A stretch of DNA of 64,000 bases from JBDUCV01 sp040003255. Lineage in GTDB: Bacteria; Actinomycetota; Actinomycetes; Mycobacteriales; Jatrophihabitantaceae. Position numbers and translations under genes: made by a program. Positions 1 to 7,011 of this stretch are shown here, piece after piece. The DNA lies in the NCBI GenBank assembly GCA_040003255.1, contig JBDUCV010000002.1, forward strand, positions 1-64,000, read 5' to 3'. The notes beneath the pieces are model-generated. The model did no database searches and had not been told where the DNA came from. It saw nothing but the letters and a program-made list of their open reading frames with translations. Within the stretch, counting starts at the first letter, position 1. The number at the start of each line of letters is the position of its first letter.

Positions 1-299
1 TGCGCTCGTCGACGACCAGCAGGGCCAGGCCGTGGGACCGTGGGGCGAATGCGATCGGCTCCACATCGAGGGCCTGGGTGTCGATGAGCAGCAGGTGGTC
101 CTCGACGGCCTGCAGGGAGATCATCTGGTCCATGACTCCGGTCGGCGCGCCGACGAAATCGTTCTCCGCCCGCTGCGCCAGCAGGGCCAGCTCGCTGCGA
201 CTCAAGCGGAGGCCGCCGGCGTCGTTGAGGCCCACTGCCACGGCGCACTCGAGCGCCGCCGACGAGGACAGGCCCGCACCGACCGGGACCTGGCTTTGT
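1..299 (-). pseudogene. galactokinase fragment, truncated at both ends
   Basis: Read on the minus strand, this stretch encodes an internal piece of a GHMP-family galactokinase, which phosphorylates galactose to galactose-1-phosphate. It opens with QVPVGAGLSSSAALE, the glycine/serine-rich ATP-binding motif, and continues with RAENDFVGAPTGVMDQM, the family motif around the catalytic aspartate. The reading frame runs off the left edge of the window. It stops being galactokinase at about base 295, where a sugar permease begins on the other strand. It is clearly related to, but different from, the intact galactokinase at 2149-3249, so it is a second locus and not a local duplicate. It is either a contig-end misjoin or a genuine rearrangement scar. 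Confidence 0.8.
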
Positions 300-1064
300 G
301 ATCATCTCCGGCGGCATCGACCTGTCGGTCGGCTCCCTGTTCGCCCTCGGCGGGGTACTGGCGGCGTGGGGCTCGCGGCACGGCGGCCCGCTGATCGCGC
401 TGCTGTTGCCGATCGCGGTGGCGGGTCCGGTGCAGGGCTTCCTGATCGCCGGCTGCGATTGGCGCCGTTCATCGTCACGCTCGCCGGGCTGCTCGGGGCC
501 CGCGGCCTCGTCCAGCTCATTTCGAACGAGGGCACGAACACCTACCTCGTCCCGCCGCACTCGTGGTTCCTCAAGATCGGCAACGGCACCTGGGTGCCGA
601 TCATCACGGTGGTAGCGCTGTTCGCGATCGGCGCGCTCGTGCTGCAGCGCACCCGGTTCGGTCAATCGCTGTTCGCGATCGGCGGCAACGAGAACGCGGC
701 GTCGCTGATGGGGCTGCCGGTGCTGCGCAACAAGATGCTCGTCTACGTGCTGTCCGCGGCCATGGCCGGCACGGCCGGTGCGCTGAACGCGTCTCGGCTT
801 CAGTCGGGGGTCACGAACATCGGCGCCGGCTACGAACTGACCGCCATCGCGGCGGTGATCATCGGCGGCACGCTGCTTACCGGCGGCGCCGGCTCGATCG
901 TCGGTACCGCAGCGGGCGTGCTGCTTCTCGCGATCATCCAGAACCTGATCGGCGTGCACCTGTCGAAGTACGGTTCGTCGGCCTCCGACGCGGTGAACGG
1001 CGGCTTCCTCGCCGTCGTCGTGATCGTCCAGACCCTGCTCACCCGGGCGGAGCGTCTGGAGTGA
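295..1064 (+). pseudogene. sugar ABC transporter permease (ribose/galactofuranose type), 5'-truncated and frameshifted
   Basis: This encodes the membrane subunit of a BPD_transp_2 family sugar importer. The reading starts abruptly with FVIISGGIDLSVGS, a motif that normally lies well inside the protein, so the N-terminal part is missing. The frame used up to about base 450 is then lost, and homology resumes in another frame at LRLAPFIVTLAG and continues to the end with strong hydrophobic segments and GGNENAASLMGLP. Restoring one C in the run at 449-450 would rejoin the two frames. The stop overlaps the galT start (GTGA), so the gene once headed the galactose operon and probably imported galactose or a related sugar. 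The substrate is inferred from context only. Confidence 0.8.
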
Positions 1065-2152
1065 TCGCCCACCAGACCCCCATCCGCCTGTCCGACGGTC
1101 GCGAGCTCATCTATTTCGACGCGACCGAGGGCCTCGATCGCACCGCGGTCGACCGCCGCGGGCTCGAGCCGACGAGCGTGTTCAGCGAGATGCGACTCGA
1201 TCCGGTCACCGACGAGTGGGTCGTCATAGCGTCGCACCGCCAGGGCCGTACGCACCTGCCGACGACCGCCGACTGTCCGCTGTGCCCGACCACGGACGGC
1301 AACCTGACCGAGATCCCAGCGGCCGAGTACGACGTCGTCGTCTTCGAGAACCGCTTCTCCTCGCTCAGCCAGCAGGTTCCCGACGTCGAGCCCTTCGTCG
1401 GAGGGGACGCCCTCTACCGGCGCCGCCCGGGGGTGGGGCGCTGCGAGGTCGTGTGCTTCAGCGACGACCACGACGCCTCCTTCGTCGACCTGAAGCCCGA
1501 TCGCGTCCGGCTCATCGTGGATGCCTGGGCAGACCGCACCGATGCGCTGTCCGCGCTGTCCGGCGTCGAGCAGGTGTTCCCGTTCGAGAACCGGGGCGAG
1601 GAGATCGGTGTGACGCTGCGCCACCCGCACGGGCAGATCTACGGCTACCCGTTCGTGACGCCCCGCACCGAGCGCATGCTGGCCAGTGCGCGGCGCCACC
1701 GCGAGCGGACCGGCGGCAACCTGTTCGTCGACATCCTGCGGGCCGAGCAGGCCGCCGGTGAGCGGATCGTGGCCCGCAACGAGCACTGGACGGCGTTCGT
1801 GCCTGCGGCGCCCCGGTGGCCGGTCGAGATCCACCTCTACCCCAACCGGCGGGTGCTCGACCTGCGCGAACTCGACGAGGCGCAGCGCGACGACTTCGCC
1901 ACGCTGTACCTCGACGTGCTGGCCCGCATGGACGCGCTGTACGGCGTGCCGATGCCCTACATCTCGGCCTGGCACCAGGCGCCGGTACTGACCGGGCACG
2001 ACGACGCGTACCTGCACCTGCAGCTATTCTCGGTGCGCCGGGCGGTCGACAAGCTCAAGTACCTCGCCGGCTCCGAATCGGGTATGGGTGTGTTCGTGAA
2101 CGACATCATCCCTGAGCGGATGGCCGCCCGGCTGCGGGAGAGCCGCCGGTGA
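1061..2152 (+). CDS. galT: galactose-1-phosphate uridylyltransferase
   Basis: GalT exchanges UMP between UDP-glucose and galactose-1-phosphate in the Leloir pathway, in the cytoplasm. The 363-residue product has the nucleotidyl-acceptor histidine motif HPHGQIY around residue 188 and a CPLC zinc-type motif near residue 72. The length fits the family. The GTG start at 1061 overlaps the permease stop, and the stop overlaps the galK start, so the genes are translationally coupled. The N-terminus begins IAHQTPIRLSDGRELIYFD, typical of actinobacterial GalT. The gene appears intact. Confidence 0.95.
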   Translation: MIAHQTPIRLSDGRELIYFDATEGLDRTAVDRRGLEPTSVFSEMRLDPVTDEWVVIASHRQGRTHLPTTADCPLCPTTDGNLTEIPAAEYDVVVFENRFSSLSQQVPDVEPFVGGDALYRRRPGVGRCEVVCFSDDHDASFVDLKPDRVRLIVDAWADRTDALSALSGVEQVFPFENRGEEIGVTLRHPHGQIYGYPFVTPRTERMLASARRHRERTGGNLFVDILRAEQAAGERIVARNEHWTAFVPAAPRWPVEIHLYPNRRVLDLRELDEAQRDDFATLYLDVLARMDALYGVPMPYISAWHQAPVLTGHDDAYLHLQLFSVRRAVDKLKYLAGSESGMGVFVNDIIPERMAARLRESRR

Positions 2153-3249
2153 CGGTCACCTGGCGCGCCCCTGGTCGCGTCAATCTCATCGGCGAGCACA
2201 CCGACCACAACGACGGGTTCGTGCTGCCCTTCGCCCTGCCGCTGGGCGTGACGGCGCGAGTGACCGGCCGCGACGACGGCGTCCTGCGGGTGACGAGTGC
2301 GACCTACGACGAGCCGGTCGACGTCGCGGTGGCCGGCCTCGAGCCGGGCACCGTGGACGGTTGGGCCGCCTACGTGGCCGGCGTCGTCTGGTCATTGCGC
2401 AAGTACGGCCATCCGATCGCGGGCGCCGACGTCCATCTCGAGAGCGACCTGCCCGTCGGCGCTGGGCTGTCGTCTTCGGCCGCGGTCGAATGCTCCACCG
2501 CCGGTGCGCTGGCCGAGGCCTACGGCATCGCACTGACCGACGCCGAACTGGTGCAGGTGGCCCGTACCGCCGAGAACGACTTCGTCGGGGTGCCGAGCGG
2601 GGTGCTCGACCAGAGCGCGTCGGTGCTGTGCCGACGGGGCCGGGTGCTGTTCCTCGACGCCCGCAGTCTCGAGACCCGTCAGGTGCCGCTTCCCCTGACC
2701 CAGCAGGGTCTGCGGGTGCTGGTCATGGATACGCGCACCTTGCATCGGCTGGCCGACGGCGAGTACGCGCAACGCCGTTCAGAGTGTCGGCAGGCGGCCG
2801 AGCGGCTCGGCCTGCACTCGCTGCGCGACGTTGTCGACGCCCGGGCTGCGTTGGATCAGTTGTCGGCGCACGACGTGCTGCTGCGCCGGGCCCGGCATGT
2901 GTTCACCGAGAACGACCGCGTGCTGCAGACCGTGGCGGCGCTGGAGGTCGGGCAGTACCTGCGGGCCGTCGGGCCTCTGCTCACGGCGTCGCACGTGTCA
3001 CTGCGCGACGACTTCCAGGTGTCGTGCCGCGAGCTGGATCTCGCCGTCGATACCGCGCTCGGCGCGGGTGCCCTCGGCGCCCGGATGACCGGCGGCGGTT
3101 TCGGTGGCAGCGCCATCGCGCTGGTCGAGCGGGCCGACGCCGCCCGAGTGGCCGGCGAGGTCACGCGAGCCTTCGTCGCGGCCGGGCTGCGCGAACCGAC
3201 GGTGTTCGCCGCGGTGCCGTCCGATGGCGCGCATCGCACGCCCGATTGA
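2149..3249 (+). CDS. galK: galactokinase
   Basis: GalK makes galactose-1-phosphate from galactose and ATP, feeding GalT. The 366-residue product carries the substrate-binding signature GRVNLIGEHTDHNDG near the N-terminus, the ATP-binding PVGAGLSSSAA near residue 102, ENDFVGVPSGVLDQ with the catalytic aspartate, and the C-terminal GGGFGGSA near residue 314. It starts at GTG within a GTGA overlap with the galT stop. It is full length, unlike the galactokinase fragment at the left edge. It is followed 16 bases later by the end of an unrelated broken gene on the opposite strand. Confidence 0.95.
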   Translation: MTVTWRAPGRVNLIGEHTDHNDGFVLPFALPLGVTARVTGRDDGVLRVTSATYDEPVDVAVAGLEPGTVDGWAAYVAGVVWSLRKYGHPIAGADVHLESDLPVGAGLSSSAAVECSTAGALAEAYGIALTDAELVQVARTAENDFVGVPSGVLDQSASVLCRRGRVLFLDARSLETRQVPLPLTQQGLRVLVMDTRTLHRLADGEYAQRRSECRQAAERLGLHSLRDVVDARAALDQLSAHDVLLRRARHVFTENDRVLQTVAALEVGQYLRAVGPLLTASHVSLRDDFQVSCRELDLAVDTALGAGALGARMTGGGFGGSAIALVERADAARVAGEVTRAFVAAGLREPTVFAAVPSDGAHRTPD

Positions 3250-3265
3250 CGGCACCGCGGCGAGA

Positions 3266-4172
3266 TCACCGCTGGTCGAGCGTCAGCAGGGCGAACATGC
3301 CGCCCACGACCGGACGGGCCTGGAACCCCCCCTGCCGGTCGTTGACCGTGTCGTACCAGTCGGTGGACGGTGCCCGCGAACCGGTCGTGTTCAGGAACTC
3401 GTACGCGCCCTCGATGAGCAGCGCGGTGATCTCGGGCTGGTTGCGCAGCCACGCCGCCGTCCAGAGCTCCCAGTCGGTCTTCGTGTAGGTGTGGCGCAGG
3501 TCGAGGGGAACGCCGTAGGTGTTGGCCCGCGAGAGGTACCAGGCGGCCTCCTTCGCCGCCACCGAATCGGGGACGAGACCGGTGTACAGCACCGCGTCGG
3601 CGTAGCCGTTGTACTTCATGCTCCATGTGCCCGGCTGGTCGTAGGCCAGCTTGAGGTGCTCGCCGCTGTCGTCGGTGGCCTTCGTCTGCCACTGACCGAT
3701 GTAGTCCTTAGTCCACGGCCGCGTAGTGCGTGACGTCGGCGGACTGCCCGGCGATGCCCGCGACCTTGCCCATCGCCGCGATGCCGACGATGCCCTTGAG
3801 GGCCAGGTTGACGCTGTGCGCGACGAAGCCGGTGAAGTCGTCGGTCTGGTTCTGCAGGTTCGGGTCGAGGGCGTTGGCAACCAGGTAATCGGCCCACTGC
3901 TTGAGGATCGGGTAGTGCGCGGTCCCGAACGCCCGCGCGGTGGTCGAGTCGGCTCGTTCGAGGCAGGCCGCGGTCATGATGAGCATGTTGGCCGATTCCT
4001 CGACCGGCATGTCCTCCTCGTTGCCGTCGTTGTGGCCGGTCGCGTTCGGGTAGCTGCTGCCCAGATCGTGCTCGGCGAACGGCTTGGGCCAGCCGCCGTT
4101 CTCGGCGTACTCGAGCAGCGGCGCCAGGATCAGCGCGAGGTAGGCGGGGTCGAGGTAGAGCCACACCGGCAT
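3266..4172 (-). pseudogene. glutaminase-family (DUF4965/DUF1793) protein, C-terminal fragment with frameshift
   Basis: Two minus-strand frames together give a recognisable C-terminal part of the GtaA-like glutaminase / six-hairpin glycosidase family. The upstream part (4172 down to about 3710) contains HDLGSSYPNATGHNDG and MPVEESANMLIM. The downstream part contains DYIGQWQTKATDDSGEHLKLAYDQ and ends TDWYDTVNDRQGGFQARPVVGG. The frame changes at about 3710-3720, where HYAAVD runs into a TAG-like stop context (gactaagg), so a single-base indel is needed. The large N-terminal portion of the family is absent: homology begins at PVWLYLDPAYLALIL, next to a transposase scar. I infer a dead remnant of a secreted hydrolase; other family members act on glutamine or glycans. 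Confidence 0.75.
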
Positions 4173-4247
4173 GCCCCGGCGTCCGCGTCACCGGTGCCAC
4201 GGCTCGTGCGGACACTGACGGTCATCTCCTCGTGGCCGCATCATGCG

Positions 4248-4357
4248 TCAACGCCCTGACACGGGTGCTCGAGACCTACAACTCTTCCCGACCACACCGC
4301 GGACTGGGCATGATGACCCCAGCCGCTTTCGCGGCAGCCAACGAGAGGAGCAGATGA
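4248..4357 (+). mobile_element. IS transposase C-terminal remnant (integrase-core type)
   Basis: The frame ending with TGA at 4355-4357 reads NALTRVLETYNSSRPHRGLG followed by MMTPAAFAAANERSR. The YN-x-x-RPH-x-x-LG-x-x-TPA pattern is the usual C-terminus of DDE/rve transposases of the IS3 and IS481 kinds. Only about 36 residues survive and no catalytic DDE residues are present. It sits between the truncated glutaminase fragment and galE, so it probably marks the insertion/deletion that separated galTK from galE. Terminal inverted repeats were not found by eye. Confidence 0.7.
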
Positions 4358-4517
4358 GGGTGACTACCAGCATCTGTCCTGGACCAAGATCAACAGAGAT
4401 CGAGTACCTGCTCGACGAGCTCGAATCTCACCCTATCTGGACCGAACTCAGGGGGCCGGTCACTGACAACAGCGCGACGCGCAGCGCTCCCATCACATGT
4501 CGCCGAGGGGTTGACGT

Positions 4518-5489
4518 ATGCGTTTGTTGGTGACCGGCGGCGCCGGCTACATCGGCAGCGTGGTCACCGCGCAGTTGCTCGCCGCCGGCCACGACGTAGT
4601 CGTGGCCGATGACCTGTCGACCGGCTACGCCGATGCCGTCGCCCCTGGGGCGCAGTTCCACCGAGCCGCGATCACCGACCTCGATGACGTACTGGGCGGA
4701 TGGTCAGTCGATGCCGTCCTGCACTTTGCGGCTCGCTCCATCGTCGGCGACTCCGTGACGAATCCGGCGGCGTACTGGCAGAACAATGTCGGGGGCACGC
4801 TCGCCTTGCTCGACACGATGCGGGCGCACGGCGTGCGGCGCATCGTGTTCTCCTCGACCGCGGCCGCCTACGGCGATCGAGCGCAGCCGCCGATCGAGGA
4901 GTCGTCCGCGGCTGCACCCACCAACCCGTACGGGGCGTCGAAGGTCGCCATCGACCTTGCCCTCAGCAACTACGCGCATGCCTACGCGATGTCGGCGGTG
5001 AGCCTGCGGTACTTCAACGTCGCCGGCGCATTACACCAGCCCGACGGCGCGAGCTACGGCGAGCGGCACGATCCCGAGACGCACCTGATCCCACTGGCCC
5101 TGCGCACCGCCGAACGCAACCGCGAACCGCTGCACATCTTCGGTACCGACTACCCGACGCCCGACGGCACGTGCATCCGCGACTACATCCACGTCGCCGA
5201 TCTGGCCGATGCGCACATCCGAGCACTGAGGTACGGCGCGGCCGGTGAGCACCACATCCTCAACCTCGGCAGTGGAACCGGTTTTTCGGTGCGTCAGGTG
5301 ATCGAAGCGATCCGCGAGGTCACTGATCGCGACGTGCCGGTGCAGGAGAGCGCGCGCCGGCCAGGTGATCCCGCCATCCTCGTCGCGTCCAACGCGCGCG
5401 CGGCGAGCGCACTCGGATGGCGCCCGCACAGCGATCTGAAGCAGATGGTCACCGATGCGTGGCAGTTCGGGCTCGCACAACAGCGTTGA
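4518..5489 (+). CDS. galE: UDP-glucose 4-epimerase
   Basis: GalE interconverts UDP-galactose and UDP-glucose using bound NAD, closing the Leloir cycle with GalT and GalK. The 323-residue protein starts with the Rossmann motif VTGGAGYIGS and has VLHFAARSIVGDS, the catalytic Ser segment FSSTAAAYG, and the Tyr-x3-Lys pair in NPYGASK near residue 140. LRYFNVAGA and TCIRDYIHVADLADAH are further epimerase signatures. GAGGGG lies 6-12 bases upstream of the ATG. It is separated from galTK by pseudogene debris, so it must now be expressed independently. Confidence 0.95.
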   Translation: MRLLVTGGAGYIGSVVTAQLLAAGHDVVVADDLSTGYADAVAPGAQFHRAAITDLDDVLGGWSVDAVLHFAARSIVGDSVTNPAAYWQNNVGGTLALLDTMRAHGVRRIVFSSTAAAYGDRAQPPIEESSAAAPTNPYGASKVAIDLALSNYAHAYAMSAVSLRYFNVAGALHQPDGASYGERHDPETHLIPLALRTAERNREPLHIFGTDYPTPDGTCIRDYIHVADLADAHIRALRYGAAGEHHILNLGSGTGFSVRQVIEAIREVTDRDVPVQESARRPGDPAILVASNARAASALGWRPHSDLKQMVTDAWQFGLAQQR

Positions 5490-5516
5490 GTGCGACGTGC
5501 CAGTCGATCCGGAGAT

Positions 5517-5825
5517 CTACCGCGTACCGCCGTCCTGCATGCTGCTCGGGTTGACGTTTGCGACCCCGGTGAGTCGGCTTCTCGCGGCGTTCGCTCGCGA
5601 CGACTCGGCGGCGTCGTCCTCGACGGCTCGAACGTCGGCGACGGCTTGGATGTCGCGATGGCGGCTGGGGTGTCGGTGGTGAGCAGTCCGGGCAGCGGCC
5701 GGGCGGTGCGCGCCGCGACGGTCAAGCTCGGCGAACGTGCAGGCGCGGCACAGTGCGACGAATCCCCGGACCCGCTGAGTCGGTATGCCGCAGATCGGAC
5801 AGCGGGCGAGCTCGGCGGTGGTCAT
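5517..5825 (-). CDS. small zinc-ribbon-like protein of unknown function
   Basis: This is a roughly 102-residue minus-strand frame starting MTTAELARCPICGIPTQRVR. A CPIC...CRAC arrangement within the first 35 residues looks like a four-cysteine zinc ribbon. The rest is arginine/alanine/histidine-rich with no recognised domain and may be degenerate. Its ATG overlaps the stop of the upstream fragment (ATGA), which supports translational coupling. Position and company suggest it belonged to an integrated element next to tRNA-Asn. No function can be assigned, and it could be a decayed reading frame. Confidence 0.4.
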   Translation of the reverse strand: MTTAELARCPICGIPTQRVRGFVALCRACTFAELDRRGAHRPAAARTAHHRHPSRHRDIQAVADVRAVEDDAAESSRANAARSRLTGVANVNPSSMQDGGTR

Positions 5826-6061
5826 CGCATCGTCCGGCGGCGGGCAGCCTCGGACGGGTCCATACGCGGTTGCAAGCTCCGAATCCAGGCAGCCTCGGAC
5901 GGGTCCATACGCGGGTCGACGCGCGCCGGGGTCGGCAGGCGCTCGTCGGACCATCGTTCGTCGTTCAGCCAGCCCTGCGCGAACTTCACTCGCGGCGCGT
6001 CCTGCGCAGCCAGTTCGGCGACGTAGGCGCGGACACCGGCGAGGATGACAGCCAGCGGCAC
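5822..6061 (-). pseudogene. C-terminal fragment of a phage/ICE-type replication protein
   Basis: The frame reads PLAVILAGVRAYVAELAAQD and continues with VKFAQGWLNDERWSDE. A terminal P/QGWLNDERW-type motif is common at the end of helix-turn-helix replication or primosomal proteins of actinophages and integrative elements; this is family knowledge applied by eye. Only the last segment remains. Upstream the frame runs straight into the 3' end of tRNA-Asn, so the GTG at 6061 is probably not a true start. The C-terminal tail has two copies of a 15-residue unit containing PRMDPSEAA. Confidence 0.5.
5843..5914. repeat. 45-bp-period tandem repeat (27-bp identical cores)
   Basis: The 27 bases at 5843-5869 recur exactly at 5888-5914, an offset of 45 bases, which is 15 codons. 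In the minus-strand frame this duplicates PRMDPSEAA near the end of the replication-protein fragment. The period keeps frame, so it was probably an in-frame duplication. Confidence 0.85.
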
Positions 6062-6071
6062 CTTGGCCAGG

Positions 6072-6144
6072 CTCCCCCGACTGGACTCGAACCAGTAACC
6101 CTCCGATTAACAGTCGGATGCTCTGCCAATTGAGCTACGGGGGA
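6072..6144 (-). tRNA. tRNA-Asn (GTT anticodon)
   Basis: The minus strand folds as a 73-base cloverleaf. The acceptor arm TCCCCCG pairs with CGGGGGA (7 bp) and the D arm starts at GCTC. The anticodon stem CCGAC/GTCGG encloses loop TGTTAAT with anticodon GTT, and the T loop is GTTCGAGTC. The discriminator base is G and CCA is not encoded. A mobile-element remnant abuts its 3' end. Confidence 0.96.
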
Positions 6145-6247
6145 TCGCGCAAACGCGGCCCGCCGCGCAGGGCCGCCGGAACAGAGTATCTCATCACCGG
6201 GCAGCGTTAGGGTGAGGCAAACGGTAACCGGAACTGAGGAGATCTCG

Positions 6248-6496
6248 ATGAAGCTCGCATTCCTGGTCGGCGGCGCTGTCGGCTACGTGCTTGGTGCTCG
6301 TGCCGGGCGTGAGCGCTTTGAAAGCATCGTCCGCTGGGCGCGCAAGTTCACCGGCAGCCAGACCGTGCAGTCGACGGCCGGGGTGCTGCAGGCCCAAGTC
6401 GACGATCTGCGACACCGGGCGAAGGATGTGGTCAGCTCCAAGCTGCACAACAGCAAACCTGAGCCGGTTTCCGGGGCCAATGGCCGCAATCGCTAG
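6248..6496 (+). CDS. YtxH-like small membrane-anchored protein
   Basis: This is an 82-residue protein beginning MKLAFLVGGAVGYVLGARAG, a single glycine-rich membrane segment followed by GRERFESIVRWARKF and a charged amphipathic tail. This layout is typical of the small YtxH/DUF-type proteins common in actinobacteria, whose function is not established. The ATG at 6248 is preceded by GAGGAG at a good distance, so it is preferred over the upstream in-frame ATG at 6212. Its TAG stop shares the sequence CTAG with the stop of the convergent gene. Confidence 0.75.
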   Translation: MKLAFLVGGAVGYVLGARAGRERFESIVRWARKFTGSQTVQSTAGVLQAQVDDLRHRAKDVVSSKLHNSKPEPVSGANGRNR

Positions 6497-7011
6497 AGCG
6501 CGGCGTTCCAGGCGGCACGAAACTGCGCAATCCGGGCCCGGATCTGCTCACGTACCAACGGAGTGTCCGGCGTACCGTCCTCGAGCCGGGCGAACCAGTT
6601 CACGCCGTCCATGCCCTGCATCCGCCGCGCGACGAACCGGGCGGACCCCCCGTCGACGGGTAGTACCTGTGAGCGAACCACGGTCGCCTCGATCCGTTTG
6701 CGCACGGTCGGCGGCAGGTCGCGCGCCACGCAAATCGGCACTGAGACCGGACGTTTCTCGACCAGTAGCACCTCGTCAGCAACCTCGGCTTCGATCACGG
6801 TCAGCTGACCGTCGCGCCATACCGCCTTGTCGATCAGGTGCCAGCTGATCCGGCGCGATCCGGCTGTGTTGGGCCACCACAAGCCAGCTGATGTCGCGAC
6901 CACCGCGGTGCCGTCGTCGACGTCGGCCCACGACACGATCCGCTCGTCGCGGTCGAGGAGCGCAACGACGTCAGCAGGAGGACGTTCCCGCCGGCGGAGC
7001 AGCCCCATCAT
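6493..7011 (-). CDS. conserved actinobacterial hypothetical protein
   Basis: This 172-residue soluble protein starts MMGLLRRRERPPADVVALLDRDERIVSWADVDDG. It is predicted all-cytoplasmic, with alternating beta-type segments such as AVVATSAGLWWPN and WHLIDKAVW, and a C-terminal helix ending RIAQFRAAWNAAL. I recognise it only as a protein often found beside dnaG in actinobacteria. It overlaps the dnaG stop by ATGA, so it is translated in the same operon. The biochemical role is unknown. Confidence 0.75.
   Translation of the reverse strand: MMGLLRRRERPPADVVALLDRDERIVSWADVDDGTAVVATSAGLWWPNTAGSRRISWHLIDKAVWRDGQLTVIEAEVADEVLLVEKRPVSVPICVARDLPPTVRKRIEATVVRSQVLPVDGGSARFVARRMQGMDGVNWFARLEDGTPDTPLVREQIRARIAQFRAAWNAAL

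Noticed and set aside
5490..6026. Plus-strand frames between galE and tRNA-Asn
   Set aside because: They lack motifs, while the minus strand shows a recognisable WLNDERW tail and cysteine motif.
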